DNA of 64,000 nt, from assembly GCF_963855985.1 (NCBI RefSeq), contig NC_087106.1, forward strand, positions 2,029,001 to 2,093,000, read 5' to 3'. The DNA is from Ostrinia nubilalis. Taxonomy: Eukaryota > Arthropoda > Insecta > Lepidoptera > Crambidae. The notes beneath the pieces were generated by a model. The model ran no database searches. It saw only the letters and a list, made by a program, of their open reading frames with translations, and was not told where the DNA came from. Of the stretch, positions 43,583-55,105 are shown piece by piece; the stretch's first letter is position 1, and each line of letters opens with the position of its first letter. The translations under genes and the position numbers were made by a program.

Positions 43583-43764
43583 TACGCTTTCCCGCTTAAA
43601 CCTCGCAACCGATTTTGATGAAATTTGGCATAGAGATAGTTTGAGTCCCGGGAAAGAACATAGGATAGTTTTTATCCCGGTTTTTGAAACAGGGACGCGC
43701 GCGATAAAGTTTTTCTGTGACAGACAAAATTCCACGCGGGCGAAGCCGCGGGCGGAAAGCTAGT
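43507..43764 (+). mobile_element. Lep1-like non-autonomous Helitron
   Basis: ACTAATATTATAAATGCGAA is followed by the (GTCT)n microsatellite (about 43537-43580), a body with TTTTGATGAAATTTGGCATA, a GC-rich 3' hairpin (CGGGCGAAGCCGCGGGCGG) and the terminus CTAG before T. These are the hallmarks of the lepidopteran Lep1/Helitron-like family. Confidence 0.6.
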
Positions 43765-43850
43765 TGTAAATAATGTGAAACGAAATTGCACATTTTCCTT
43801 ACTTGCTGTGACTTTTCAGTGTTGTTTATGGAAATATAATAGTCTTATAT

Positions 43851-43964
43851 GCCCATTTTCACCATCAATCCCTAATTTTTAAGTGACTCCTATGTTAACA
43901 CATAGCAGGAAATTTGTTTTTATAGAAGTCACTTTAAAATTAGGGATTGATGGTGAAAGCGGGC
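43851..43964. mobile_element. Foldback MITE
   Basis: GCCCATTTTCACCATCAATC and GATTGATGGTGAAAGCGGGC form inverted arms of about 45 nt. Confidence 0.65.
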
Positions 43965-44009
43965 ATTAAAAGATTATTGTCAATATACTAACTAACAATG
44001 CTTTAGTAG

Positions 44010-44065
44010 AAATACGGGAGGCCTATGAACAAATATGGCCTAAAAGTGAACTGATGATGATGATA
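44010..44065 (+). repeat. Short RTE-like 3' fragment with (GATGAT) tail
   Basis: GGGAGGCCTATGAACAAATA then CTGATGATGATGAT, a decayed 3' end. Confidence 0.35.
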
Positions 44066-44569
44066 AATCTATTAGAATAATATTATCCAAAAAATATTCA
44101 ATGTAGAGTCCCAGCTCATTTACAGTTCTATTACATGCATATTATGTATGGCAGATAAATGTATATGGGCTCTTACGTCTGAGAGCAGTGTCTTGGCACG
44201 GGTTTGTAGACCTTATGGAGTGGAGATTCGGTTGATTTTCAATTTGTACATATGCGAAAGGCTTATTGATTGTGAATATTGGCTGTGGCTTGATTATAGC
44301 GAGATGAATGTTTATTAAAATTCAAATCTCTTTTTATTTCAGACTGCATAGACCAGTATGAGCAATCTTAAGGTTAATTTTTACTAAGGTTATGGTTAAT
44401 ATGTGAATAATTACAGCATTTTCTGATCACAAACTATAAATGCTTTCTTTTGTTACCAGATCGTGAAATAATGAAACAGTAAAAGTTCATTGTGAATTTG
44501 ACGTTAATTTTTTTGTATTCTTTGTATTTGTCAATTTTGTGTTAGTAAGAGTTTCAATCTACCTGACCT

Positions 44570-44625
44570 TTTCGTTCGTTTCAAACAAAGGCCTCCCCTA
44601 AATATTTCTACAACGACCGGTCCAG
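44570..44625 (-). repeat. Short RTE-like 3' fragment
   Basis: TTCGTTCGTTTCAAACAAAG then GCCTCCCCTAAATATTTCTA. Confidence 0.4.
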
Positions 44626-45374
44626 CGCTTAAGCCTAACCTCGGTCTAACCTTTTAAACAAAAAGAAATATTGAATGTAATATTAATTGGAATTATTTAT
44701 TTGTAGGTATGCCCGTTTCATAGTACTTAGAGGTACAAACCCAAATATACCTTGCTTACCTCATAATTACAACGCGACTTCTTCAAACATCGCCGCTAGT
44801 CAAGCCGCGTCCCTAAGCGTTCTCCTCAAACGACGCCATCTTGCGACGGAAATTATCAGCTACGCGGCAAACTGGCTGATACCTTATCGGCGGATAAGTA
44901 GTGTGCCGGGACCTTTATGCACACTTCACTTGAAATATGCAGCGAAATGAAGCTCTAGATTGAGAAGCTGAAATAGCGATATTTATATGGGGACTGAGGT
45001 GGATGCGATTTAGGTTTTGCCGAAGTATGTAAAAGTGTTGATTTTTGTAAAGAAAGAAAAAATGATAAAATACAAGTCATTTTTTTTAAATTAAAACAAT
45101 TGCTATATTTTTAGGAAAAGCTCTATTTGTGAACTTTTACTATAATTAATGGCGATAGTGATAAAATCAGTAGCTCCGACATTTTTATTGAATCAGTAGG
45201 GATTTGGTAGGGATTTCTAAATTATGATGTATGTCAAATCTGTAAATAATTATATGAGTGTCTGTTTGTAGTGTTACAGACACCTAGCAAATACCTAGAG
45301 TCCCGTAAAATTACTGTCTGCCTGCATTACTGAAACAAAGTCTGAAGGATAGTAATTTTTTTTTTTTTTTTTTT
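44626..45374. other. Intergenic, nothing recognised
   Basis: An 87-codon plus-strand frame (44687-44950) has no recognisable motif; not called as a gene. Confidence 0.3.
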
Positions 45375-45437
45375 ATGCATAACAAGGCAGGTATTTGACC
45401 ACAATCGCACCTGATGTTAAGTGGGATGCGGTCTAGT
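45375..45437 (-). repeat. LINE 3'-end fragment (antisense) with T17 run
   Basis: A long T run (45358-45374) is followed by ATGCATAACAAGGCAGGTAT. Read on the minus strand, this is a LINE 3' UTR with poly(A). Confidence 0.5.
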
Positions 45438-45446
45438 CTAGACTAA

Positions 45447-45576
45447 TTAAGGCTGGGTTACACGTACACCATCTTATTTTAACTTTAAAAAACGTCAAAA
45501 GTCTGTCAAACTCCATACAAAAACACCGGTTATCGTTATAGTTCCGGTTAAAAAAAGGTGGTGCAACTCAGACTAA
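45447..45576. mobile_element. MITE, TTAGGCTGGGTTGCACCA family
   Basis: TTAAGGCTGGGTTACACG and GGTGGTGCAACTCAGACTAA with inverted AACGTCAAAAGTCTGTCAAA inside; opposite orientation to the 34-38 kb copies. Confidence 0.55.
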
Positions 45577-45974
45577 GAGTAAGTAGCCAATATTTTTTCC
45601 CTTTCTACCTTCCATAGCATAAAATTGGATACTTAGCTAGAATATTTCAAGCTTAATAATAACATCAGATTTGGCAATAACCTCCGCCGCGTAATCAAAA
45701 ACCTGCGAATATTCCATCGTTATTATAGTTTTAGGCTTATTAAAACAGTGAAAACATTAATTAAAAATTCCAAAGCTACTAACAACAAAATTCTTAATAA
45801 ATTGATTATAATAGAATTGATGAAAATCTGATATCGTTTGGAAAAATCAATTAATAAGGCAGGTATGTAATTCGAAAAAGACTGGCACTGACTTGAAGAC
45901 TATAAATTATTAATCAGTTAATTGATTTATTGTCATTTTGCCCGAATCACAAGAAAAATCACACTTCGAATCAT

Positions 45975-46050
45975 TGTCATCATCATTTCAGCCACAGGAC
46001 GTCCACTGCTGAACTTAGGCCTCCCCCAGCGAGTTTGCCCGGTTGGTAGC
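45975..46050 (-). repeat. RTE-like 3' fragment
   Basis: TCATCATTTCAGCCACAGGA then CGTCCACTGCTGAACTTAGG. Confidence 0.45.
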
Positions 46051-46493
46051 GGTCCAAATGTCTTGTGAAAAACACTTAAGTACTTTCAATGTAAAAACTT
46101 AGGCTTTGTGGCAAATCGACAATAACCCAAACCAACAAAAAAATTAAAAATTAGCTCTAAAACTATTTTTCATTAACTAACCTAGATGTCGATCAACATT
46201 GTAAAAGAAAATTTCAATCTATTCGGTATTCAGGGCTACACCATCAACTCAAACAACCGGCCAATAATAATTTTCATTAAAATCAGCCATAGTTAATTAC
46301 CTGCTTCTGATGGGTGCTCTGGAGATATTTTCAAATAGAGACTAGAAGAGACAGAGTTGATTATAGCTAAAGACAATAATGTCAGTTCTAGGCATTGAAC
46401 ATTGAAAAATTTAACGTCTTGGCTTAAAAATAAAATACTTTAGGTATATTATCCCCCCTAGGATTCTGACTAATTTTAATGAGTCACTCTAAA

Positions 46494-47034
46494 TACACTG
46501 GTCATCATAAAAATCGGCCCACCTACGTTTTACAGGAAAACTCGTTTCTACTGACACAATCATGGTGCCCCAACAATATTGGTGTTATTTGAAAGCCCAA
46601 TAAATATCCTTAAAGAAAAACACATTTAATTTCCTAATAAACGATTAACATATACAATAAATGTGACTTGAAAAACTTGAAAAAAGACCTCACTTTGGGC
46701 TCACCTCTGGGATCAATTAGACCAATTTTTATGGTTATAAAAACAAATAATGATCTCACGTGTCCTTTTTAACAGATGGATAGCGATTAATCCCAACTTA
46801 ACAGTTTTATAGCCATAAAAGTTGGCTCAAGCGTAACTACCTATTTTTTGAAGAAGTGACTCTGGATTCTTCTACAGACACATTTTTGGGGTAAAAATCT
46901 TTCCTTTAATGAAATTAAGTTTAGAACTAGGCTCTTAAATGGTAATATAGTATAGTAATATTGGTGGGAAGTGGGGATGCATACTTTTGAAAGTGCTTGT
47001 CGCGGGTGGGTCGATTTTTATGATGACCAGTGTA
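46494..47034. mobile_element. Mariner-like MITE with TA target sites
   Basis: TACACTGGTCATCATAAAAA and TTTTTATGATGACCAGTGTA, about 29-nt inverted ends bounded by TA. The interior is AT-rich and non-coding. Confidence 0.65.
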
Positions 47035-47289
47035 GTACACTCCATCTCTCTTAACTAGACCATGGAGGTGTATTCTTTATCTTTCTCCCACAAAAGCAAA
47101 AGTAAAAATGCGAAAGCCCCAGCTCTTTATTGGTTAAATGTAGACAGAATTTAAGACAGAGACGGACTTTGGCGTAGACCGTTTAATCGATGGACCGACT
47201 ATCTGGTATAGGTATGTAGCTTGAAGCACCTGACTCCATCTGTGGGTAACGCAGAACCTATCGTTGTATAAATTCTTTGAATAAGCCTT

Positions 47290-47362
47290 TGCCACGTAGC
47301 GGAAATACTCAAACCACATGTAATGCAATGCAATAAATGATTTGATTTGATTTGATTTGAAA
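47290..47362 (+). repeat. LINE 3' tail with (TTTGA)n
   Basis: AATGCAATAAATGATTTGAT followed by further TTTGA units, like 11170-11256. Confidence 0.45.
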
Positions 47363-47987
47363 ATACTTTCCCATTTTCGCAGCAAAAGGCCCGAACTCAA
47401 AACATCATTCGTATCCCAAATTCTACCACATCCAGCAGCTCTTATCCTTGCCCAAAGATGGCAAGAATTCATTAAAATTTCTCATTTGAAAGCGTCTTCA
47501 AGTGCCATCGTACGTAGCTCTTCAGCGAAATGCATTTCGTGCCATTTAGGTCCCCGAATATTCTAGATTCAGTTTATGTCTGAGATCTGGGGCTGAAGAT
47601 AATAATATTTTAGAGGGATTTTTGGCAGTCTGTCAGTTTACAACGCCAAAGCTTTGGAGCTTAAACTTGATAGACGTATAACTTAGATAGCTTCTGAGCC
47701 ATACGTACGTTGTATATATATGATTACTATGTTTCTAGACGATCTAGCAATTTATATTGTACTTATTCGTAGTGTTTTGTGTGTAGAGTCTGACTTAAAT
47801 AGATATTCAATTTTAAATGTGGTATTGTCTACAAAACTTGAAGTCATAGAATTAAGATAGATATTTTAATTTGTTTCAAAATAAGACTCAGTGATTGCAA
47901 ACAAAGACGGATTCGGTCTCATTATTAGCTATTTTCAATTACATGCTAAAAGTCAAAGCTATTAAATGATTTTTATGTTATTTGAGT
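47363..47987. other. Intergenic, nothing recognised
   Basis: No supported gene; short overlapping frames on both strands lack motifs. Confidence 0.3.
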
Positions 47988-48174
47988 ACTAGCTGACCCG
48001 GCGAACTTCGTACCGCCTTAGCGTAGAGATTTTCTTTATATTTTTTTCCGTAAAAACCTTGTACAGAAAACTACAAAAAAAAATCAGCCAAATCGGTCAA
48101 GCCGTTTTCATGCTATGTCGTGACAACGGAAAACGGGTTTCATTTTTATATATATATTATATTACGAGGATTAG
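47988..48174 (-). mobile_element. Helitron-like non-autonomous element
   Basis: On the minus strand it ends TACGAAGTTCGCCGGGTCAG then CTAGT, the 3' terminus common in lepidopteran Helitron-like elements. It begins near CCTCGTAATATAATATATAT. Confidence 0.45.
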
Positions 48175-48704
48175 TATCCGGGATAGATTCAAAAGTCGCT
48201 GCATAATTGAACAACGGAGCAATTTATCATATTGACTTTACAAAAAATCTTTATCTACCCTCACAAACATTCCTATCTGACCAATCACGTTCACAAAGCT
48301 TTCCAAAGCTCAGATCTTAACCAGTTAATAACTAAAAAGCTAAGCCCATTCAGGCTAGTGAATACTAAGGGTATGTCAAAGAGACTAAGCGTAGGCTTTT
48401 AACTGATAGACCTTAATCAACCGAATGGCTTCACAGGATCGGAGCTAGGGGAGTGTGTGAAAGGCTTTCTTTTTCATCTAGTTTTGAGATCAAATACACA
48501 GGATTTTTAGATGTTAAACTGGTTTGTTTTCCAAAAATATGTACCAAGATAAATATGATAACTCTTTATTCACATCGTACAGAAGATATTATGCTTATGA
48601 AAAATAAAATTGGAAGCTTGAAAGAACTTTCCAATCAATCAGCAGAGAGGAAGGTTTTTTAAAATGAAAAGTATATTAGGTAAGTTGTAATAATTTACCT
48701 CTAT

Positions 48705-48745
48705 GGATGGACCGACGACCTAAAAAAGATAGCTGGGAGTAAGTT
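48705..48745 (+). repeat. Tiny RTE-like remnant
   Basis: GGATGGACCGACGACCTAAA then AAAGATAGCTGGGA corresponds to the WTDDLIKVAGR segment. Confidence 0.3.
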
Positions 48746-48849
48746 TTGAATCTAAATCGTAGAAAAGAAATATAGGTAGGTAGGCACTTAAAATGCAGAA
48801 ATAGTAAACTTAGGAAACAAAACTGAAAAAAATATTACGTCACAATATC

Positions 48850-48932
48850 AAATATATTTGTTTGACCTATCTTGGAATCGAACCCAGTACCCCAGATCTT
48901 CTACCCACCGGACCACAGCGTCGGATTAATTA
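48850..48932 (-). repeat. tRNA-like SINE head
   Basis: On the minus strand, GACGCTGTGGTCCGGTGGGT contains a box A-like stretch, and ACTGGGTTCGATTCCAAGA a consensus box B. It does not fold into a full tRNA with a paired acceptor stem, so it is a SINE or tRNA pseudogene. Confidence 0.45.
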
Positions 48933-49530
48933 CAGTAACTTTAATTGGACCACAATTAGTTGTTCCGACTGTTCCGAGTTCGGAACTTGGGCTATGTTGT
49001 GGCTAACTACTACTTAAACGCTCTGCGCATGAGAATGTAATTGAATTTGGCTAGAATTATTTCTAGAATTAAATTTAGGTTTACTGAGAATATTTAAGTA
49101 AGTGGTTAAGATTTTTTTCATTCATTGTTAATGACATTTTGTTAAATATTTTAAAAGTAGGTAGATTTTATTTGATTTGAAATCGATTAATAGTTAAAAA
49201 GATGCGTCCAAAGGTATATTACTGCATTTTTTAATAATTCAGGTAGGTAAAATTTTGTAGAACACATATTTAAATTAAAATACCATAATACAAAACGAAA
49301 ATAGAATTAACACAGTAAAAAATAAAAGCAAAACCTTAATAGAATAAAATTAAGACAGTAAAAATTCAAAAAGTATTAAGTTGGCACAAAATAAAAAAGT
49401 ATAATTAAAAAAGGAAATAAAAATATCGTTCGATCTGAACTCACACTGCCAAATAAAGAACATATTTTAAAATAAAAAAAAATGTTGCACACATTTTCTA
49501 CATAAAGAGGTTGTCTATTTTTATTTTTAT
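48933..49530. other. Intergenic, AT-rich
   Basis: No supported feature. Confidence 0.35.
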
Positions 49531-50129
49531 AAGGCCAGCTTCACACGTTGGCGCCAACGTTGGTCACAACTCCACTCGTTCTACTTGGAGATGTAGAAAA
49601 AAATTGTCCCAATATTGGCGCCAACACTATGGTTTTATGGTTTTAGATATTTATTTTTCTAAAAGAATACAATTATATTCACTTATAAGAAAAATACAGA
49701 ATACACTTTATAATAAATAAGCAGCAAGTGCACGCAACAAACAAGCTTGTTTCATTTATGTATTAAATGAAACTAGGTACAGAAAACAATGAAGTTAAAA
49801 TAAAATAATAACAAACCGCTCAAATGCTATATTTTTCAAATTCAAGTGTAGTTTTATTCTTAACCTACCCACACTGCAACTACAAAACCAGCAACCGGCT
49901 TGGCTTCCATTACGTAACGCTCAACAGTTGCTATCACAGTTGCTATGTGACCGGTTTTTTTTTTCCTACATTACAAGTAATAAAAACGCGAGAATGTGAA
50001 TAAATGAATGTGCTCGTACAATGAACCAGATTGATTTTTTTTTGTATTTTTTTTTCAAACGTTGAACAACGTTGGTCCCAACATTCGCGTTGGGATCAAC
50101 ATTGGGGCCAACGTGTTGAGCCAGCCTTA
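49531..50129. mobile_element. MITE with inverted ends
   Basis: AAGGCCAGCTTCACACGTTG..GCCAACGTTGG and CCAACGTGTTGAGCCAGCCTT, with inverted TTGGCGCCAAC/TTGGGGCCAAC subterminal blocks. About 600 bp. Confidence 0.6.
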
Positions 50130-50553
50130 CAGAATCTCAACTTGCAGTCCGATCTGGCCCGAGGCGCAAGTTGCTAGCCACAACATTGGTGAAGTTTGAA
50201 CATGCCAAGAATCTAGCAACTGGCGAGCAAACAGTATCCTAAAGCTACGAGTATGGACTGACGGCACGTCAATCTAAACAAAGGCACCTTATGTAGCTGA
50301 TAATAGAGGCGATTTTTCAACAAAAATGATCATCTAGTGTTATGTGCTGTCGACTATTATTTACAGTTGAATGTACAGTTTTGTTCCAAAATAACACCTA
50401 CGTACAAATACATAAGATCCTAGTTGATCGTTTTGCTGACGTCAATACATAGCCAACAAAAATGATTTCAACCAATACCATTTCTCGCAAATACAGGAAC
50501 CCATAATTAAATTTAAAAAATAGTAGGCCTTATTCTTTTCAATATTGCTTTAT

Positions 50554-51809
50554 TAGGGTTCCGTACCTCAAAAGGAAAAAACGGAACCCTTATAGGATCA
50601 CTTTGTTGTCCGTCTGTCCGTCCGTCCGTCCGTCTGTCAAGACCCTTTTTCTCAGGAACGCGTGGAGGTATGAAGCTGAAATTTATATCAATTACTCAGG
50701 TCTACTGTCCCTTGAAGCTGTTAAAAAATCAAACTTCTAAGCCAACGCAATCAAAAGATACAGCCGTTTATGCCGCAAATTTTCGACACTTGCAAGGGAA
50801 TCAAAACCTACAGGGTGCTTCCCGTGAACTCAGAATCTTGAAATTTGGTACGAAGCAACGTCTTATAGCATAGATAAAGGAAAAATTACGAAAACCATAA
50901 ATTTTTAGTTACATCACATAATATATTTTTTTTTAATAATTTTAAACTTACTACCCATTTCCTCATAAACGCGTAAAGGTATTAAATTGAAATTCATACC
51001 AAATACTCAGGTCTATAATACCTTTAAGCTGTAACAAAATCAAACTTCTATGTCAACGCAATCAAAAGAAACAGCAGTTTAAGCTGCATATTTTGAAACT
51101 CGCAAGTACTCGCAAGGGAATCAAAACCTAAAGGGTACTTCCAGTCGACCTAGAATCTTGAAATTTGGCATGAAGCAACTTTTTATAGCACACATAAAGG
51201 AAAAATTCCGAAAACCTTAAATTTTTAGTTACATTACAAAATATATATTTTTTAATAAATATAAACTTATTACTTTTTTCCTCATGAACGCGTAGAGCTA
51301 TCAAGTTGAAATTCATATCAAAGACTTAGATCTAATTGCCTTTAACCCGTGAAAAAAATAAAATTCTAAGTCAACGCAAAAACGCAAAACGCAAAAGTAC
51401 AACCATTGATACCGCATATTTTGAAACTCGCAACTACACGCAAGGGAATTAAAACCTAAAGACCACTTCCCGTTGACATAGAATCTCGAAATTTGGTAAG
51501 AAGCAATAGCTTACAGCACAGGTAACAGAAAAATTCCGAAAAGCTTAAAATTTTAAGTAGTTATACCACCAAAAAAATTGTGATTGTAAACATAATTTTA
51601 GTTACAGCAATGACAAACGATAAAGAGATCTTTGTCTTAAATTTATGCTCCTCCATCTTTCCCCATTGTAATGTTATGAATTTCATTTTGCAATAAAAAT
51701 ACCATAGTTATGACTCGATTGTCGTAATGAACGAACTTTGTAAACCTTGCAGGTTTGTACGGAACCCTCGGTGCGCGAGTCCGACTCGCACTTGGCCGGT
51801 TTTTTTTTT
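50554..51809 (+). repeat. Dispersed repeat with three internal tandem units
   Basis: It starts TAGGGTTCCGTACCTCAAAA with the inverse GGAACCCT nearby, then GTCCGTCCGTCCGTCC. Three copies of a 311-319 bp unit follow (marker AACGCGT at about 50657, 50968 and 51287; each with AATCTTGAAATTTGGTA or similar). It ends GCGAGTCCGACTCGCACTTG then GCCGGTTTTTTTTT. It is a familiar lepidopteran interspersed repeat, not a gene. Confidence 0.5.
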
Positions 51810-52003
51810 ACTAGCGGCCGCCCGCGACTTCGTACGCGTGGATCCCGTTTTACCTCCTTAGGGATTGAATTTTGCAACATCCCGTCTTAGTGAGCACCTA
51901 CGTTCTAAAAGGAACCCCCATCAAAATCCTCCTAGCACTTGAGATTTCGTGATGAGTGAGTCAGTCAATCAGTGACCTTTCGCTTTTATAGATATAGAAG
52001 ATT
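51810..52003 (-). mobile_element. Helitron-like fragment
   Basis: On the minus strand it ends GAAGTCGCGGGCGGCCGCTAG before T. It starts around ATCTTCTATATCTATAAAAG. Confidence 0.4.
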
Positions 52004-52094
52004 ATTGTCGCATGAACCGAAACTTAGACCGACTGAAACTGTACTGAAAGCAAGTCTTATGAGCAATACTTACTTATCCAGCTGTGACTCACAA

Positions 52095-52166
52095 TCCCGT
52101 ATGGTCTAGTGGCTAGGATACCTGGCTTTCACCCAGGAGGCTCGGGTTCGATTCCCGGTACGGGAA
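52095..52166 (+). tRNA. tRNA-Glu (anticodon UUC), copy 5
   Basis: Identical 72-nt gene about 17 kb from the other four, with T4 in CCTTTTCTTT as terminator. The 5' flank is related to that of copy 2. Confidence 0.93.
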
Positions 52167-53110
52167 ACCTTTTCTTTCCTTTGGGGCCATTTTCATTTTA
52201 CAACAAACTTTTTAAATTATTATAAATAGCAATAATAATGTAGTTTTTGCTATGTTTCAATTTATAAGTGCCTACAGACAAAACTCCTCAAACTACATAG
52301 TTAAACGAAAATATTGTTTTGCAAGAACCTAATTATATCGTGCGTTTGAATTTATTAATAAATCCACTTTCTTTGACATTTTAATACGTAGTTACTTACT
52401 ATAACATGATTACTTAATTAACATAGTTAATTATAGCTCAAAATTTCAATTTATTTTGTAGACAAAATTATTAGCTTGAATTTCAATAAATCCATATTCC
52501 TTGACATTTTGATTCACTACCAACCTATTTCTCCCACCTTCTTAACGTACAGTCGTACGTCATCTCAGTCTCTACATTTACGCCACAAAACAAACCTTAT
52601 TACAACTGTCATAAGATACTTTCACGATATTTAGCTGGATATGCCGTCGACTGTACCTTCCATATTATTTTCTCAATCATAACTTATCAAAATGTCAGAA
52701 GCATAATTTGAAGATATGAAAACACCCACGAATCCCTATGTAATTGGGTTATGCTACATTACAATTATTCTTTAATTTATAATTAAACAATAATTTAATA
52801 AATAATTTTTAATTGTATTGTGTTGTGCCAAATAAACGTTTTTTTATTCATTTCCCCTTCCCTCCGGACATCTGAGGCGGTCAGACGTGTGTCACAGTAA
52901 TCTTTATTAATTGTTAAAATTAATTTTTAAACGAAAAATAATACACAAAAATCCGCATACAATAATAGGAGCTCATAACCACGACGGAGCTCCGTGTACA
53001 ACAGACGCCACACGTGAGTGTTACCTAGTATTCACTACGCACTCGATACGGGCGGGGGTCTGGTTACGGTGGACGGAAAGCGGTGTTGTACCAAAGCGTC
53101 GCGACCGTCC
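52167..53110. other. AT-rich spacer, then possible LINE 5' leader
   Basis: Nothing is recognised to about 52900. From about 52970 the sequence turns GC-rich (ACCACGACGGAGCTCCGTGT..) and may be the 5' leader of the LINE at 53701, cut by the R1-like insertion. Confidence 0.3.
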
Positions 53111-53700
53111 AACTTTTTTTTTTTTTTTTTCGTCAGGAAATGCATGAAATTGCATACCCACTGGCCCGGGGGAACCAGTGGGTTATGTGAGGCTCTCCCT
53201 GCCAGATGGGCAGGGCCTACTCACTAAAACCTGACGGTGTCCTCCCGAAGTCTTTGGGACGGAGCTGCGAGTTATTGTCCGAGCTAGACGGCCTAGACAT
53301 TCTTTCGCGGCTCCGCCCCAGACTGTGGCTCGCTCTGTTGGTCTGAGCAAGCGACGACTGGCTTCAGGGGAGTAGTACCTCCCCTGTTCTTCACTAACGG
53401 TGCGCGTGAACACATACGCGCGCCGCCGCCGCGGATCCTCCTTTAGCGGCCACCAAACACCCCCGTGTCTAGTGGCCGAGGACCCTTAAGAGGGGGCATG
53501 GAGATGGTAGTGTCTCCTGCGGTGTCCTGGACGTCGGCGACGGTTCGGTGGAGCGTCAGGCGAGGCCTCTCGCTCCCTCTCCGCCGCTTCTTTCTGCGAC
53601 ATGACCTCCTCGCAGAAGTGGAGCACCGCATGCCATGCATCTGGGCTCTCTAGCATACGATGCCATGCATCTGGGCTCTCTAGCATACGATGACCTTCGC
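53111..53700 (-). mobile_element. 5'-truncated R1-like LINE, antisense
   Basis: The minus-strand frame reads WHAVLHFCEEVMSQKEAAER then an RRRRPGHRRR tail, typical of the C-terminus of R1/TRAS-type polymerases. The 3' UTR ends in A17 (T17 at 53114-53130). CGACCGTCC (53102-53110) and CGACTGTCC (53701-53709) may be the target duplication. A 30-bp direct duplication sits at its 5' end (53631-53690). Confidence 0.6.
53631..53690. repeat. 30-bp tandem duplication
   Basis: Two exact copies of a unit beginning TGCCATGCATCTGGGCTCTC; each adds ten residues (MLESPDAWHR on the minus strand). Confidence 0.8.
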
Positions 53701-53778
53701 CGACTGTCCTTTCACTTCGCTCCTACTAAGCGCTGTTGCCCTGGTACTTTTGAGTTTGGCTTTGTACGCATCTACGTC

Positions 53779-54753
53779 ATGCCGCTACGTCACTCCCCCC
53801 CCGCGCCGACCTCACAGCACATAGATGCCCGGGCGCCGCTCGCGCAGCCGAGCTCGGCAGCCGGCGGAGAGCTTCGCAAGGAACTTTCGGCATCGCAACT
53901 GCAACAGAGCTCATCAGATGCTGAGGGTACTAAGTCGGAAGACACGTCATGCAAATCCTCGGGGATAACGCAGCGGCAGAAGCGCAAGAGGAGAAGTACA
54001 ATAGATATACAACTAGCTAATTTTATGTCCGAAATGAGAGGCATGTTCGCAGACCTAAAAAAGCAACAGGAGTCAAAGATGGATAAACTCTGTGCAACAT
54101 TTCAAGAAATAAAAAATCAAAACACAGAAATAAAGACGTCTATAGAATTCCTAACATCCAAATATGATTCTCTTTTGGAGGAAGTCAACGACTTGAAGAA
54201 AGAAAAGTCACAAAATCTTGCACAAATTCAGTCACTGGAAAATAGATTAGAGAATTTTGAAAGAAATGCTCGATCTACTTGTCTGGAAATAAAAAATCTA
54301 CCGGTTAGTAAACCTGAGACTAAGGCAAACCTAATGGACACAGTGACCAAGATTGGTTCTGTCCTTAACTTTGACATTCAGAAAAATGACATACGAGACA
54401 TCTTCCGCATCAACACTAGAAATCCTGAAAACAAAACTTTGATCGTGGAATTAACCAGCGTCATCACTAAAGACAGCATACTTAAAGCTTACAAACAATA
54501 TAACAGAGGACCCAATAGACTGAATACGGAACATTTAAAAATTGACGGATCTCCAAAACCAATTTTCATATCGGAGAATCTTACAGCTAAGATGAAACGA
54601 CTTTTCTACACTGCACGAGTCTTCGCGAGCAGCAACGGATATAAATATTGTTGGTCGTCAAATGGCAAAATATTTATTAGAGAGAAAGATGGATCTCCAT
54701 ATTACATGATCAGGGATGAATTAGACTTGAAGAAGCTTGAAAGATTGCTATGA
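53779..54753 (+). CDS. LINE ORF1 protein
   Basis: 324 aa from ATG at 53779 (MPLRHSPPAPTSQ). The frame extends upstream to 53635 but only into the antisense R1-like insert, so the shorter start is chosen. Pro/Ser-rich N-terminus, basic patch (QRQKRKRRS, about 75), long coiled coil (about 85-175: FADLKKQQESKM.., LEEVNDLKKEK.., LENRLENF), then a C-terminal domain with FISENLTAKMKRLFYTARVF resembling the FP-like domain seen in insect CR1/Daphne ORF1 proteins. Proposed role: trimerising RNA-binding chaperone of the LINE particle, by family analogy. Confidence 0.7.
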   Translation: MPLRHSPPAPTSQHIDARAPLAQPSSAAGGELRKELSASQLQQSSSDAEGTKSEDTSCKSSGITQRQKRKRRSTIDIQLANFMSEMRGMFADLKKQQESKMDKLCATFQEIKNQNTEIKTSIEFLTSKYDSLLEEVNDLKKEKSQNLAQIQSLENRLENFERNARSTCLEIKNLPVSKPETKANLMDTVTKIGSVLNFDIQKNDIRDIFRINTRNPENKTLIVELTSVITKDSILKAYKQYNRGPNRLNTEHLKIDGSPKPIFISENLTAKMKRLFYTARVFASSNGYKYCWSSNGKIFIREKDGSPYYMIRDELDLKKLERLL

Positions 54754-55105
54754 CTATATACTTGTGTGCTAGCTTATGTAATGTCTATTCTTATGCTATT
54801 CGATGTTATTTCTTGTAGTAATATTAGTACGTTGCTCAGATTCATTATTATTGTTACTTTGTCATACTTCATATCCAATTGCCATTCATATAATACACAC
54901 ACTCAATTCAATGAACTTTATAGTAATTTTACAACACACAAACACATTATATTGATTACTAATGCAAGTGCAATTTTTATTGTTCTACTACTGCTTTTGG
55001 TTTCTGTCCTTTCATGTCTCATGAGAATAATCTTTTCGTTGGGATTGTGCACTTATGTCAATAAACCAAGTTCGTGTATGCTCGTAATTTTTGCCAAGTA
55101 CATTA

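Noticed and set aside
48850..48932. Possible functional tRNA gene
   Set aside because: Box B is good, but no paired acceptor stem or proper anticodon arm; better explained as a SINE.
53183..53653. Several overlapping frames on both strands in GC-rich DNA
   Set aside because: Explained by the antisense R1-like C-terminus; the others are shadow frames.
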